From contig NZ_CP029210.1 in assembly GCF_003100395.1 (NCBI RefSeq), forward strand, positions 2,790,001 to 2,854,000: a stretch of DNA of 64,000 nt, in the 5' to 3' direction. How positions within the stretch are numbered: position 1 is the first letter of the stretch; every line of letters begins with the position of its first letter. The position numbers and the translations under genes were made by a program. Shown here in pieces: positions 33,901 through 42,440 of the stretch. Source of the DNA: Aquabacterium olei. GTDB lineage: Bacteria; Pseudomonadota; Gammaproteobacteria; Burkholderiales; Burkholderiaceae_C. The notes beneath the pieces were generated by a model, which made no database searches, was not told the DNA's origin, and saw nothing but the letters and a program-made list of their open reading frames with translations.

Positions 33901-34082
33901 ACCTCTTCGGGGGCCATGCCGCCGGCTTCGGTCATCAGCGTCACGGTCGGCTTGTTGAGATCGGGAAACACATCAACCGGCATGCGCTGCACGCTGAAGG
34001 TGCCATACACGATCAGCAGCAGCGCCATGCCGGCGACGACGAGCCGCTGGCGCAGGCTCAGGTGGATGAGGAAATCGAACAT
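30978..34082 (-). CDS. Heavy-metal efflux RND pump (HME5-like)
   Basis: A 1034-residue inner-membrane RND antiporter. The N-terminal helix and PVDVFPDLNKPTVTLMTEAG, EEVEQLVTFPIE follow the heavy-metal RND pattern. The fourth transmembrane helix holds GELVDDAVVDVENVLRR (around residues 393-410) with two adjacent Asp and a further Asp-Val-Glu-Asn, the form seen in the HME5-type branch and different from the pump at 474. The substrate metal cannot be told. The gene follows the adaptor by 9 bases and the order outer-membrane factor, accessory, adaptor, pump is that of a tripartite efflux system. Confidence 0.92.
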   Translation of the reverse strand: MFDFLIHLSLRQRLVVAGMALLLIVYGTFSVQRMPVDVFPDLNKPTVTLMTEAGGMAPEEVEQLVTFPIEASMNGMPGVTRVRSTSGVGLSVVYVEFDWGTDILRNRQLVNERLNLVRENLPPGVLPQLGPISSIMGEVLLLALPADPAKVSPMVVRDYADTVVRPRLLTLPGVAQVITIGGQVRQFRVEIDPVQLQALGVERDEVERALQDFGSNTSGGFLEAQGREWLIRQLGRTIDINHLRKLVVSVRNGQPVLLQQVARVLEAPAVRRGDGGYNGRPAVIMSVQKQPTADSVKLTREVERAMEELSRSRPAGIDAPAFLFRQADFIERSIGNVVEALRDGAIMVGIVLFAFLLNMRTTLISLTAIPLSLLTTAVVFRWFDLSINTMTLGGLAIAIGELVDDAVVDVENVLRRLKENRALAEPRPIMEVVADASREVRSGVVYATLIVVLVFIPLFALPGIEGRLFTPLGVAYIVSILASMLVATTVTPVLCYWLLPRLKRLDHGDSPLVRRLKAWDTHLLGWSFRHGRVLLGGAVAAVALAALAVTQFPRSFLPPFNEGTLTVNVLLNPGTSLEESTRIATLAEQMARQVPEVHKVGRRTGRAELDEHAEGVHYTEMDVDLRPSDRPRDAVIEDLRARLAVLPASVNIGQPISHRLDHLLSGVRAQVALKVYGDDLDTLRATAEQLRVRLAAVPGVADLQIEKQVLIPQLKIRLDYDAAAQYGVAPGAVLRSLQQLIEGERITQVIDGPRRIDLVVRLSDAAREPEALRQLLVPTPRGPVPLSRLASVEEGDGPNQIGRENGRRRIVLSANAEGRALSDVVADIRRTLADTPLPTGYFTALEGQFQAQEQASRLIALLATVSLALVFIVLYGRYRSTVLALIIMGNIPLALVGSVIALAVAGQPLSVAALVGFVTLAGIATRNGILKISHYINLCAYEGERFGDAMVVRGSLERLTPVLMTALVAAFALVPLLLAADAPGKEVLHPVAVVIFGGLISSTLLDTLLTPVMYRRWGEAATRRLVEARTGERF

Positions 34083-34091
34083 GCGGACTCC

Positions 34092-35234
34092 TCAGCGCAC
34101 CTGAGACAGCAGGCTCGCGCCCTGCGTGACGATGCGGTCGCCGGCGCTCAGACCCTGGCGGATCGCCACGTCGCGGGCACCCAGCGGCTCATGCTGAACC
34201 GGGCGCGGCACGAAGCGCTCCGGCTCGGTGTGCACCCACACGATGGTGCGGCCGGCGCTGTCGCGCGCCAGGGCCGCGGCCGGCAGGGCCACGCCCTCGC
34301 CCGCGGCCTGGCGACGCACCATCACGCGCACGGGCTGGCCCACCGACAGCGACTGTCCTGCGTCCGTCACCCGGAAGCGCATGGGCACGGCCTGCCCTTG
34401 CAGCTGCCGCCCGGTGGGCAGGGCGACCAGGGCGATGGCCCGCCCACCCGCTTCGCCTTCAGCCGACGCGATCTGGCCTGCCAGGCTCAGGTCATACGCC
34501 GGGGCCTCGACCACCAGACGCGCCGGATCGAGCACCTCGAACAGCAGCGCCTGGGCATCGACCACCTCCCCGGCCACCACGGAGACGGCGCCGATGATGC
34601 CGTCGACGGGGGCACGCAAAGGCAGCCGGGCATCCAGGCTGGCTTCGATGGCCCGCAGACGCTGACGCGCCGCCCGCGCCTCGATGCCGGCGGCCTCGAT
34701 GTCCTTGGCCGGCACGGAGCCTTCCAGCTGCGCCAGGCGGGCCGCACGGCGCTCGGCCAGCGCCACCTGGGCGGCCAGTTCGGCGCGCGTGCCCTGTCGA
34801 TCGCCGCGCTCCAGCGCGGTGGCCGTGGGCACCAGCCACGCCAGCAGCTCACCGCGGCGCACGCGCTGCCCGGGCGCCGGAAAGGCCTTGCCGGCTGGCT
34901 CGATCGTGCCGCCCTGTACGGCTTGCACCCGCCCACCGGCGGCCGGATCCTGCACGACACGCCCATGCAGCGTGACCGTGGCCGCCAGGGGGCCGGGCTG
35001 CGCCGCCTGCGTGCGCAGCGACCACTGCCGCTGCACGGGCTTGGGCACGAAGACGCTGCCATCGGGCTGCCGCCGGGCCGGCTCGCGGGCGGCCACGCCG
35101 TTCGGCACGGTGGCCTGGGCCGGCGCCGGGGTGTCATGGGCATGGTCTTCACCCCCATGGGCCCACGCGGGGCCGGTCAGGCTCAGGGGGGCCGCCAGGG
35201 CGCCCACGAGCACGGCAAGAATCGTTCGGTTCAT
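34092..35234 (-). CDS. RND efflux periplasmic adaptor with His-rich N-terminus
   Basis: A 380-residue membrane fusion protein: signal peptide (residues about 1-25), then AHGGEDHAHD, a His/Asp-rich start of the mature protein. QWSLRTQAAQPGPLAATVTL and VRRGELLAWL form the barrel and lipoyl domain (about 85-135), a helical hairpin covers about 140-195, and the LRAPVDGIIGAVSVVAGEVV lipoyl half follows. It bridges the pump and the outer-membrane channel. The His-rich start is likely to bind metal and is shared with the next protein upstream. Confidence 0.88.
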   Translation of the reverse strand: MNRTILAVLVGALAAPLSLTGPAWAHGGEDHAHDTPAPAQATVPNGVAAREPARRQPDGSVFVPKPVQRQWSLRTQAAQPGPLAATVTLHGRVVQDPAAGGRVQAVQGGTIEPAGKAFPAPGQRVRRGELLAWLVPTATALERGDRQGTRAELAAQVALAERRAARLAQLEGSVPAKDIEAAGIEARAARQRLRAIEASLDARLPLRAPVDGIIGAVSVVAGEVVDAQALLFEVLDPARLVVEAPAYDLSLAGQIASAEGEAGGRAIALVALPTGRQLQGQAVPMRFRVTDAGQSLSVGQPVRVMVRRQAAGEGVALPAAALARDSAGRTIVWVHTEPERFVPRPVQHEPLGARDVAIRQGLSAGDRIVTQGASLLSQVR

Positions 35235-35237
35235 GTC

Positions 35238-35879
35238 TCAGCTCCCTGTGTTCGCGTTCGGCGATGCAGGCTGGCGCCGGCGGTTCAACGCGCGCAGCGC
35301 GGTGGCCGCCAGCGCGCCGAACACGGCCCCGGCCAGCACCCACAACGCGGTCGTCCACGCACTCGCCGCTTCAGGATGGTCGTGGTCGCTGTGATCGTGG
35401 TCCGCGGCGGCTGGTACCTCCGGCACATCGAGCTCGGCCGTGAGCAGGTCCTCGGTGTCACCCGCCTGGACCGACACGGTCAGCGGGTGGTGCCCCGGCT
35501 TCGGCGCTTGGGCCAGCTTGAGGTCGTACACGCCCGGCTCGCTCTCGGCGGCCACCGCCGTGGCGCCCAGGCCTTCCACCTCCACACGCGCGCCCGCCAA
35601 CGGTGCGTTGGTCGCCGCCTGGTCAAGGTAGACGCGCAGGCGACCGGGCTCGAGCACCGCCACGAGTTCCACCTCGTCGGTGTGGGTGGCCGCGCGAGGC
35701 AGCACGCCCGGCAGCGCGGCCGGCGTGGCAGCCTCATCGCCATGGTCTTCGCCGCCGTGCGCCCAGGCGGGGCTCATGGCGCCCAGGCAGGTCAGCGCGA
35801 GCAGCGCCGCGATCGCGGGGCGCCGCACGCCATCACACACAAGGGAAATCAGGGTGTCAGGCATCTTGGTCATCGTCAT
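35238..35879 (-). CDS. His-rich, C-terminally anchored accessory protein of metal efflux
   Basis: A 213-residue protein of the same operon, with a signal peptide (ALLALTCLGAMSPAWA), a His-rich mature start AHGGEDHGDE, an Ig-like or carboxypeptidase-regulatory-like beta domain (DEVELVAVLEPGRLRVYLD, PLAGARVEVEGL, GVYDLKLAQAPKPG), a second His cluster HDHSDHDH, and a C-terminal membrane helix (about 183-203) followed by a basic tail. It is thus probably bound to the inner membrane facing the periplasm. It overlaps the outer-membrane factor stop by an ATGA. The role is unknown; metal capture for the adaptor is a reasonable idea. Confidence 0.72.
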   Translation of the reverse strand: MTMTKMPDTLISLVCDGVRRPAIAALLALTCLGAMSPAWAHGGEDHGDEAATPAALPGVLPRAATHTDEVELVAVLEPGRLRVYLDQAATNAPLAGARVEVEGLGATAVAAESEPGVYDLKLAQAPKPGHHPLTVSVQAGDTEDLLTAELDVPEVPAAADHDHSDHDHPEAASAWTTALWVLAGAVFGALAATALRALNRRRQPASPNANTGS

Positions 35880-37174
35880 GGCAGCCTCCCGAGGGCATGC
35901 TGAAGTTGGTCCTGGGCGGCATCGAGCGCCCGGCGTTGACGGCGCAGTTCGCGGTCGGCGTCGAACGCCCCGGCCCGCGCCCGCAGCAGCGTGGCCAGGT
36001 CGACCTCGCCCAGTGAAAAGGCCTTGCGCAGCAGCCGCTCGCTGTCGGCGGCCAGTTCGGCTCGCTCGCGGGCCAGGCCGAGCCGCGTGCGTGCGGTGGC
36101 CAGGGCCTCGTGCGCCTCGGTGAGGGCCGCGTGGAGTCGCACCGTGAGCTGCGCCATCCGCGCATCGGCCTCGATCCATTCCGCCCGCGCGCCGGCGCTC
36201 GCCCGCAGGGTGCGCGGTGTGGAGCCGAGGGGCACGCTCACGCGCACCCCCACTGTGTTGTCGAAGGGCTCGGTGGTGTCACGCCGCTCGCGCACCACGC
36301 GCACCGCCACTTCCGGGGCCTCGCGCGCCGCCGCGGCAGCCACGTCCACGCGGGCCTCGGCCACCGCTGCCTCCAGTTGTGCGGCCTGCAACGCGGGGTG
36401 CGCGTCCACGGTCACCTCTTCCGTCTGGGCCGACGGCCACGTGGCACTGGGCACCTGGGCCGCCATCGGCAGCCCGGTCAGGGCCTGCCACCGCCCTTCG
36501 GCGGCCCGCAGAGCCTGCCGCGCTTCCGCCAGTTCGCTGCGGGCAGCCAGCCACTCGGCCGAGGCCGCATGCGCATCCACCCGGGCGAGCTCACCAGCAC
36601 GGTGGCGGCGCTCCACATCCTGCTGCAAGGCCTCGGCGGCTTCCACCCGGCCCTGCAGCACGGCGACCTGGTCCTGCGCGCTCAGCACGGTCCACCAGGC
36701 TGTCCGCACGGCTTCCGCCACCAGCAGTTTCTGCGCGGCGGCTTCCGCCTCCAGTTGCGCCTGGCTGCGCTCGGCCAACGTGCGACCGGCTCCCCGCTGA
36801 CCCGGCCACCACAGCGGCACGCTCAGTTCGGCTTCCCACTCCTGGCGCGGGGCACGCGTGCCCGCACGGTCACCCAGGCGCCCCAGACTGGCTGTGGGCG
36901 GGGCCGAAACCCACGCACCAGCCAACGACAGATCGGCTTGCTGCTGGGTCTGGCGGGTTGCCAGGGCCTGGGCCCAGGGGTGGCGCTGCCACGCGGCTTC
37001 CACGCCCTGGCGCAGCAGCAACGGGCCCGCGGCTTCGGCAGGCGATGCAGATGGCACCGCCCTGACGCCCGGCTCGGTGGCCGCGGGCGATGCGGCCAAA
37101 ACAGGCCGCGCAAGCAGCACGGCCGCACTGGACAGGGCACACACGCACCCCGTCAAGAGAACAGATGATTTCAT
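35876..37174 (-). CDS. Outer-membrane efflux factor (TolC/CzcC family)
   Basis: A 432-residue outer-membrane protein with signal peptide (residues 1-27) and the two-fold repeat of long helices and short strands of TolC-like channels: LLRQGVEAAWQRHPWAQALA near residue 52 starts the first half, and a DAHPALQAAQLEAAVAEARV segment starts the second. A WEAELSVPLWWPGQRG segment gives a strand. CzcC-type length. It forms the exit duct for the pump at 30978-34082. Confidence 0.88.
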   Translation of the reverse strand: MKSSVLLTGCVCALSSAAVLLARPVLAASPAATEPGVRAVPSASPAEAAGPLLLRQGVEAAWQRHPWAQALATRQTQQQADLSLAGAWVSAPPTASLGRLGDRAGTRAPRQEWEAELSVPLWWPGQRGAGRTLAERSQAQLEAEAAAQKLLVAEAVRTAWWTVLSAQDQVAVLQGRVEAAEALQQDVERRHRAGELARVDAHAASAEWLAARSELAEARQALRAAEGRWQALTGLPMAAQVPSATWPSAQTEEVTVDAHPALQAAQLEAAVAEARVDVAAAAAREAPEVAVRVVRERRDTTEPFDNTVGVRVSVPLGSTPRTLRASAGARAEWIEADARMAQLTVRLHAALTEAHEALATARTRLGLARERAELAADSERLLRKAFSLGEVDLATLLRARAGAFDADRELRRQRRALDAAQDQLQHALGRLP

Positions 37175-37296
37175 GGCTTCCTCGAAAGCGACTCAGGCGC
37201 AAACGGCGAGGAAGCGGTGGGCGCACCAACCGACCCGGGCAGGCCCAGGTTCAACAGTCGGCGTCAGGCACGCGGGAAGACACCCCGGCCACCGCT

Positions 37297-37755
37297 TCAG
37301 GCGGCGCGGGCGATCGGCGGACGGTGCAGCGGCTCGGTCAAGGCCGAGCGGAACGACTTGGCAAGGCCGGGCACCAGCAGATCGCGCACGGTGAGCGCGG
37401 CGGTCTGCACATCCAGCACACGGGCAAACGGCACCAGGTGCGATCCCATGCAATGCAGCAGGCCGTCACAATCAGCCTGATCGGACGGCTGGCCTGAACT
37501 GCCGCTGTCTGCCGGATGCAAGCCGGCGTGCGGACAGGGCTCACTGCGCACATTGAAGGCGGCCGCACCATCGTGGTCAGCATGGTGCGCCATCACCGCA
37601 TGGTGTCCGTGGTGGGCCTCGTGCACGCCCTCACCATGACCCGCCACGCCCTGCGCCGATGCAGCAGGCAACAGCCCGCACGTCGGTGCGGCCAAAGCCA
37701 GCAACGACTGCAGGGGCAGCAGGCACATCAGGAGGATCGCGAGAAAGCGACGCAC
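37297..37755 (-). CDS. CzcI-like small His/Cys protein heading the metal operon
   Basis: A 152-residue protein beginning at a GTG. The signal sequence RRFLAILLMCLLPLQSLLAL leads into a region with HHGHHAVMAHHADHDG and several Cys (PTCGLL, EPCPHAG, ADCDGLLHCMG). The C-terminus ends in LHRPPIARAA. The shape, first position in the operon and sequence match the CzcI group of metal-efflux accessory proteins, whose role is regulatory in other bacteria. It is 122 bases upstream of the outer-membrane factor gene. Confidence 0.68.
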   Translation of the reverse strand: MRRFLAILLMCLLPLQSLLALAAPTCGLLPAASAQGVAGHGEGVHEAHHGHHAVMAHHADHDGAAAFNVRSEPCPHAGLHPADSGSSGQPSDQADCDGLLHCMGSHLVPFARVLDVQTAALTVRDLLVPGLAKSFRSALTEPLHRPPIARAA

Positions 37756-37774
37756 AGGGCTTGTCAGGAAGCGG

Positions 37775-37791
37775 TGAATGGGTTCATTGTA
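37775..37791 (-). promoter_or_regulatory. Promoter core of the czcI-like gene, with a short inverted repeat
   Basis: On the minus strand TACAAT (37791-37786) is a good -10 element about 31 bases before the czcI-like start. Overlapping its downstream edge is TGAATGGGTTCA (37775-37786), an inverted repeat with 4-base arms. The whole gap to the divergent hydrogenase operon is only 57 bases. A regulator site is possible but the repeat is short; no -35 is clear. Confidence 0.4.
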
Positions 37792-37812
37792 GAACGCCTA
37801 AACCGACCGCGC

Positions 37813-39597
37813 ATGCCCCCGAACATCGCCCCGCCCCCCTTGCTGGATCTGGATGCCCTGCTGGCCTCGCGGCCGGCCGGGCCGGGTTCATTGCTGCAGG
37901 TGCTGCGTGATGTGCAAGCGCGCCTTCACCATGTTCCCGAGTGGGTCGTCGATGCGCTCGCACGCCGCTGGCGTCTGGGCCACGCCGCCATCCGCAGCGT
38001 GGTGAGCTTCTATCACTTTCTGAGCGCCACACCCCGCGGCCGCTACACCGTCTACCTCAGCGACAGCCCCACCGACCGCATGCAGGGCAGCGAAGCGCTG
38101 CTGGTGCGCCTGTGCGAGCAACTCGGCGTGACACCCGAGCAAACGCGGGCCGACGGGCTGGCGTCGGTGCACCGCACGGCTTGCACCGGGATGTGCGACC
38201 AGGGCCCGGCCGGCCTCGTCAACGACCGGCCGCTCGTGCGCCTGACGCCCCGCCGCATCGACGAGATCGCCCACCTGATCCGCACCGCCACCCCGCTCGA
38301 GGCCTGGCCCCCCGATTTCTTCGAGGTCGACAACCCCGTGTGGCGCCACCAGCAGACCCTCAGCCACCCCATCGCGCCAGGCACCGCGCTGCAGCGCATG
38401 CTGGTCAACGGGCTGGAGGCGGGCCGGGCCGACATGATCGCCACGCTGCGCGATGCCGGCCTGCGCGGGCGCGGCGGCGCCGGCTTTGCCACCTGGCAGA
38501 AGTGGCTCGCGTGCCAACAGGCGCCCGGCCCCAAGGCCATCACCTGCAACGCCGACGAAGGCGAGCCCGGCACCTTCAAGGACCGCCTGCTGCTGATGGA
38601 CTGGGCGCACGAGGTGGTCGAAGGCATGACGCTGGCCGCCCTCACCGTGGGCGCCGACCAGGGCTTTCTTTATCTGCGCGGCGAATACGCTTTCATGGCG
38701 CCCCACCTGATGCAGGTGCTGGCCGAGCGGCGCTCTGCCGGCTGGCTCGGGCCGAACGTGGCGGGCAGTGGCCAGGCCTTCGACATCGCGCCGCATCTCG
38801 GCGCCGGTGCCTATGTCTGCGGCGAAGAAACCGCGCTGATCGAGTCCGTCGAAGGCAAGCGCGGCATTCCACGCACCCGTCCGCCCTTCCCGGTCGACCG
38901 CGGCTACCTCGGCCTGCCCACCGTCAACAACAACGTCGAAACCTTTGTGCAGGTCGCGCAGATCGCGGTGCACGGCGCGGCCTGGTTTCGCGCCCACGGC
39001 ACGGCGGCCTCGCCCGGCACGCGGCTGCTCAGCGTCGCGGGCGACGTGGCGCGCCCCGGTCTGTACGAAGTGCCATGGGGCATCACCGTGGCCGAGGTGC
39101 TGGCCGATGCGGGCGCCACCGAGGTGCAGGCCGTGCTGGTGGGCGGCCCCTCGGGCAAGCTGATCGACGCCAGCCAGCTCGGCCGCCAGATCGCGTTCGA
39201 AGATTTGCCCACTGGCGGCGCCTTCACCGTGTTCGACAGGCGCCGCGACATGCTCGACATCGCGCGGCAGTACACGCATTTCTTCGCGCACGAGTCATGC
39301 GGCTTCTGCACGCCCTGCCGTGTGGGTTGCGTGCAGCTGGCCGACACGGCCGACCGCCTGCTGGCGGGCCACGCCGGGCCCCGCGACATCGCCCGGCTGC
39401 AGGACACCGGCGCGCTGATGCAGCGCCTGAGCCACTGCGGTCTCGGGCAGACGGCGGCCCACCCCCTGCTGGACGTCATCACCCATTTCCCCGAGCAGGT
39501 GCGCCGCCGGCTGGTGCCCGACGCACAGGCCTTCGACGTGAATGCGGCCCTCGTCCACCTGCCCGCCACGCTGCCGCCCGCAGCAAGCCCGCCATGA
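37813..39597 (+). CDS. hoxF: NAD-reducing hydrogenase diaphorase subunit HoxF
   Basis: A 594-residue fusion of NuoE-like (residues about 1-150) and NuoF-like (about 160-580) parts, as in Cupriavidus HoxF. The NuoE part has VVSFYHFLS and TACTGMCDQGP; only three Cys are visible there. The NuoF part has the NADH/FMN motif GRGGAGFATWQKW near residue 219, CNADEGEPGTFKDR, and a 4Fe-4S site ESCGFCTPC near residue 493. It carries FMN and passes electrons between NAD and the hydrogenase in the cytoplasm. The reading frame opens farther upstream, but this ATG fits the family start. Confidence 0.93.
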   Translation: MPPNIAPPPLLDLDALLASRPAGPGSLLQVLRDVQARLHHVPEWVVDALARRWRLGHAAIRSVVSFYHFLSATPRGRYTVYLSDSPTDRMQGSEALLVRLCEQLGVTPEQTRADGLASVHRTACTGMCDQGPAGLVNDRPLVRLTPRRIDEIAHLIRTATPLEAWPPDFFEVDNPVWRHQQTLSHPIAPGTALQRMLVNGLEAGRADMIATLRDAGLRGRGGAGFATWQKWLACQQAPGPKAITCNADEGEPGTFKDRLLLMDWAHEVVEGMTLAALTVGADQGFLYLRGEYAFMAPHLMQVLAERRSAGWLGPNVAGSGQAFDIAPHLGAGAYVCGEETALIESVEGKRGIPRTRPPFPVDRGYLGLPTVNNNVETFVQVAQIAVHGAAWFRAHGTAASPGTRLLSVAGDVARPGLYEVPWGITVAEVLADAGATEVQAVLVGGPSGKLIDASQLGRQIAFEDLPTGGAFTVFDRRRDMLDIARQYTHFFAHESCGFCTPCRVGCVQLADTADRLLAGHAGPRDIARLQDTGALMQRLSHCGLGQTAAHPLLDVITHFPEQVRRRLVPDAQAFDVNAALVHLPATLPPAASPP

Positions 39598-40334
39598 ACA
39601 CCCAGCCCCATCCCGCCGAAGCCGCCGCGGCCACCTTCGTGCTCGACGGCCGCAGCATCCCGTTCACGCCCGGCCAGACCGTGATGCAGGCGGCCACTGC
39701 AGCGGGCGTGTACGTGCCGCACCTGTGCCACCACGCCGAGTTCGAACCCGTGGGCAACTGCAAGGTCTGCAGCATGCAGCTCGACACATCGGCAGGCCCT
39801 CGCATGGTCACTGCCTGCACCCTGCCTGCGCGCGAAGGGCTGGTACTGCACAGCGAGACGCCGGCCGTGCAGCACGACCGCCAGCGCCTGGTGCAGATGC
39901 TGTTCGTGGAGGGCAACCACCATTGCCCTTTCTGCGAGAAGAGTGGCGCATGCCACCTGCAGGCCGTGGCTTATCACGTCGGCATGGTCGACACGCATTT
40001 CGTGCACGCCTACCCGCCCCAGTCGGTCGACGCCTCGCACCCCGATGTCTGGCTCGACCGCAACCGCTGCATCCTGTGCGAGCTCTGCGTGCGCGCCAGC
40101 CGCGAGATCGATGGCAAGAACGTCTTCGCCGTGGGCGGCCGCGGCGCCCACACCACGCTGCTCGTCAACAGCGCCAGTGGCCTGCTCAAGGACAGTGCGG
40201 TGGCCGCCACCGACCGGGCGCTGTCCATCTGCCCCGTGGGCGCTCTGATGCCCAAACGCCAGGGCTTTGCCATGCCCATCGGTGCGCGCCCCTACGACCA
40301 CGCCGACATCGCCGAGCGACCGGCCGACACCTGA
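39594..40334 (+). CDS. hoxU: NAD-reducing hydrogenase diaphorase subunit HoxU
   Basis: A 246-residue iron-sulfur protein. A ferredoxin-type 2Fe-2S domain carries Cys in HLCHHAEFEPVGNCKVCS and VTACTLP; the NuoG-like part has HHCPFCEKSGACHLQ and the 4Fe-4S NRCILCELCVRASREIDG. It connects HoxF to the hydrogenase module. It overlaps hoxF by 4 bases (ATGA) and precedes hoxY by 9 bases. Confidence 0.93.
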   Translation: MNTQPHPAEAAAATFVLDGRSIPFTPGQTVMQAATAAGVYVPHLCHHAEFEPVGNCKVCSMQLDTSAGPRMVTACTLPAREGLVLHSETPAVQHDRQRLVQMLFVEGNHHCPFCEKSGACHLQAVAYHVGMVDTHFVHAYPPQSVDASHPDVWLDRNRCILCELCVRASREIDGKNVFAVGGRGAHTTLLVNSASGLLKDSAVAATDRALSICPVGALMPKRQGFAMPIGARPYDHADIAERPADT

Positions 40335-40343
40335 GGCGCCACC

Positions 40344-40931
40344 ATGTCCCTGATGTTCCCCACCGCCCCTGCGAGCCCCTCGCCCCGACTGCGCATCGCC
40401 ACCTGCTCGCTGGCCGGCTGCTTCGGCTGCCACATGTCCCTGCTCGATATCGACGAGACCCTGGCTGACCTGGTCGACCTCATCACCTTCGACCGCAGCC
40501 CCTTCACCGACGTCAAGGCGCTGTCGGAGGACGGCATTGACATCGGCCTGATCGAAGGCGGCCTTTGCAATGAAGAGAACGTCGAGGTGCTGCGCGCCTT
40601 TCGCGCCCGCTGCCGCGTGCTGGTCGCCGTGGGCGCGTGTGCCATGTACGGCGGCGTGCCGGCCCTGCGCAACGGCATCCCCGTGGCGGAGCTGATGCAG
40701 ACTGCCTACCTGGCCGACGGGCTGCACGATCCGCAACTGCCACGCGACCCCGAGCTGCCGCCGCTGCTCGACAAGGTGCTGCCCGTGCACGAGGTCGTGC
40801 CTGTGGACCTGACCCTGCCCGGCTGCCCGCCTCCGGCCGACGCCTTTCGCGCCCTGGTACTGGCCGAAATCGCCCGGCGCACGCCCGACATCGCGACCGA
40901 GCTGCCGCTGCACGCCCGCCGCTTCGACTGA
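40344..40931 (+). CDS. hoxY: NAD-reducing hydrogenase small subunit HoxY
   Basis: A 195-residue [NiFe]-hydrogenase small subunit. The proximal 4Fe-4S cluster Cys are in CSLAGCFGCHMSL (residues about 20-32), VGACAMYGG and LPGCPPPAD. The short form without the extra C-terminal clusters is typical of the soluble bidirectional type. The translation may begin at the first or the fifth codon. Confidence 0.93.
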   Translation: MSLMFPTAPASPSPRLRIATCSLAGCFGCHMSLLDIDETLADLVDLITFDRSPFTDVKALSEDGIDIGLIEGGLCNEENVEVLRAFRARCRVLVAVGACAMYGGVPALRNGIPVAELMQTAYLADGLHDPQLPRDPELPPLLDKVLPVHEVVPVDLTLPGCPPPADAFRALVLAEIARRTPDIATELPLHARRFD

Positions 40932-40937
40932 GCCACC

Positions 40938-42440
40938 ATGCCCCACCCGCTTGAAACCGCCTCTCAGCCCGACGGCCTGCGCCGCGTGGTGATCGACCCG
41001 GTCAGCCGCGTCGAGGGCCACGGCAAGGTCACCCTGCTGCTCGACGAACACCGCCGCGTGCAGCAGGCGCGCCTGCACATCGTCGAGTTCCGCGGCTTCG
41101 AACGCTTCATCCAGGGCCGCCCCTACTGGGAGGTGCCCACGCTCGTGCAGCGCCTGTGCGGCATCTGCCCCGTCAGCCACCTGCTGGCCGCCAGCAAGGC
41201 CTGCGATGCCTTCGTGATCGGGCACGCGCGCATCACGCCCACCGCCGAGAAGCTGCGGCGCCTGCTGCATGCCGCACAGGTGCTGCAATCGAACGCGCTG
41301 CACTTCTTCCACCTCGCCTCGCCCGACCTGCTGTTCGGCTTCGACGACGCCGTGCCCCACCGCAACGTGATGGGCGTGCTACAGGACCACCGCGAGCTGG
41401 GCCTGCAGGGCATCCGCCTGCGCAAGTATGGCCAGGAGGTGATCCGGCTGCTGACGGGCAAGCGCATCCACGGCACGGGCTCGGTGCCCGGTGGCTTCAA
41501 CAAGCCCCTGTCGGCCGCTGACCGCGACCTGATGCGCGCCGACATCGGCCAGGTGACCGACTGGTGCGCGCAGACCGTCGACCTGGCGCGCGACCTCTTC
41601 GTGAAGCACCTGCCCGAGCACGGCACCTTCGCCGACTTCCCGTCGATGTTCATGTCGCTCGTGCGCCCGGACGGCGCAGCCGACCTGTACGACGGCGCCC
41701 TGCGCGTGACCGATGCGGCAGGCAACCTGGTGGTCGACCAGGTCGACGTGCGCGGCTACGACGCCCTGATCGGCGAAGCCGTCAAGCCGTGGACGTACAT
41801 GAAGTTCCCCTTCCTGCGCGCACACGGCCCGGACACGGGCTGGTATCGCGTGGGCCCGCTGGCCCGCATCAACAACGCCACCTTTCTCGACACCCCACGG
41901 GCCGAAGCGGCCAGGCAGGCGTTCAAGGCCTGGGGCGACGGGCGCCCGGTCACGGCCTCGCTGGCCCAGCACTGGGCCCGCATGATCGACACGCTGCACT
42001 GCGCCGAAACCATCGCCCACCTGCTGGATGACCCGGCGCTGCTCGGCACCGACCTCATGGCCACCGGCACGCCACTGCGCGAAGGCGTGGGCGTGATCGA
42101 GGCGCCCCGCGGCACGCTGATCCACCACTACCGCATCGGCGAAGACGACCTCATCACCCACGCCAACCTGATCGTCTCCACCACGCACAACAACACCGCG
42201 ATGAACGAGGCCGTACGCCAGGTGGCCGCGCAGTATTTCGATGGACGCGAGCTCACCGAAGGCCTGCTCAACCGCATCGAGGTGGCCATCCGGGCCTACG
42301 ACCCCTGCCTGTCGTGCGCCACCCATGCGCTGGGCAAGATGCCGATGCGGCTGGAACTCCGCCACGCCGACGGCGCCCTGCAGGACGTGCTGCTCAAGCA
42401 CGAGGACGGCAACCTGGAACGACCGGAGCTCATCCAATGA
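40938..42440 (+). CDS. hoxH: NAD-reducing [NiFe] hydrogenase large subunit HoxH
   Basis: A 500-residue catalytic subunit. The nickel-binding Cys pairs are present: RLCGICPVSH at residues 72-81 and DPCLSCATH at residues 455-463. The peptide after the last His (37 residues) is the extension removed by the endopeptidase after nickel insertion, as in other HoxH. It starts 6 bases after hoxY and overlaps hoxW by 4 bases. It oxidises H2 or makes it from NADH. Confidence 0.95.
   Translation: MPHPLETASQPDGLRRVVIDPVSRVEGHGKVTLLLDEHRRVQQARLHIVEFRGFERFIQGRPYWEVPTLVQRLCGICPVSHLLAASKACDAFVIGHARITPTAEKLRRLLHAAQVLQSNALHFFHLASPDLLFGFDDAVPHRNVMGVLQDHRELGLQGIRLRKYGQEVIRLLTGKRIHGTGSVPGGFNKPLSAADRDLMRADIGQVTDWCAQTVDLARDLFVKHLPEHGTFADFPSMFMSLVRPDGAADLYDGALRVTDAAGNLVVDQVDVRGYDALIGEAVKPWTYMKFPFLRAHGPDTGWYRVGPLARINNATFLDTPRAEAARQAFKAWGDGRPVTASLAQHWARMIDTLHCAETIAHLLDDPALLGTDLMATGTPLREGVGVIEAPRGTLIHHYRIGEDDLITHANLIVSTTHNNTAMNEAVRQVAAQYFDGRELTEGLLNRIEVAIRAYDPCLSCATHALGKMPMRLELRHADGALQDVLLKHEDGNLERPELIQ

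Noticed and set aside
32493..35903. Plus-strand opening of 1136 codons opposite the metal efflux genes.
   Set aside because: Composition is repetitive (Gln, His, Arg) and there is no motif; pump and adaptor motifs are on the minus strand.
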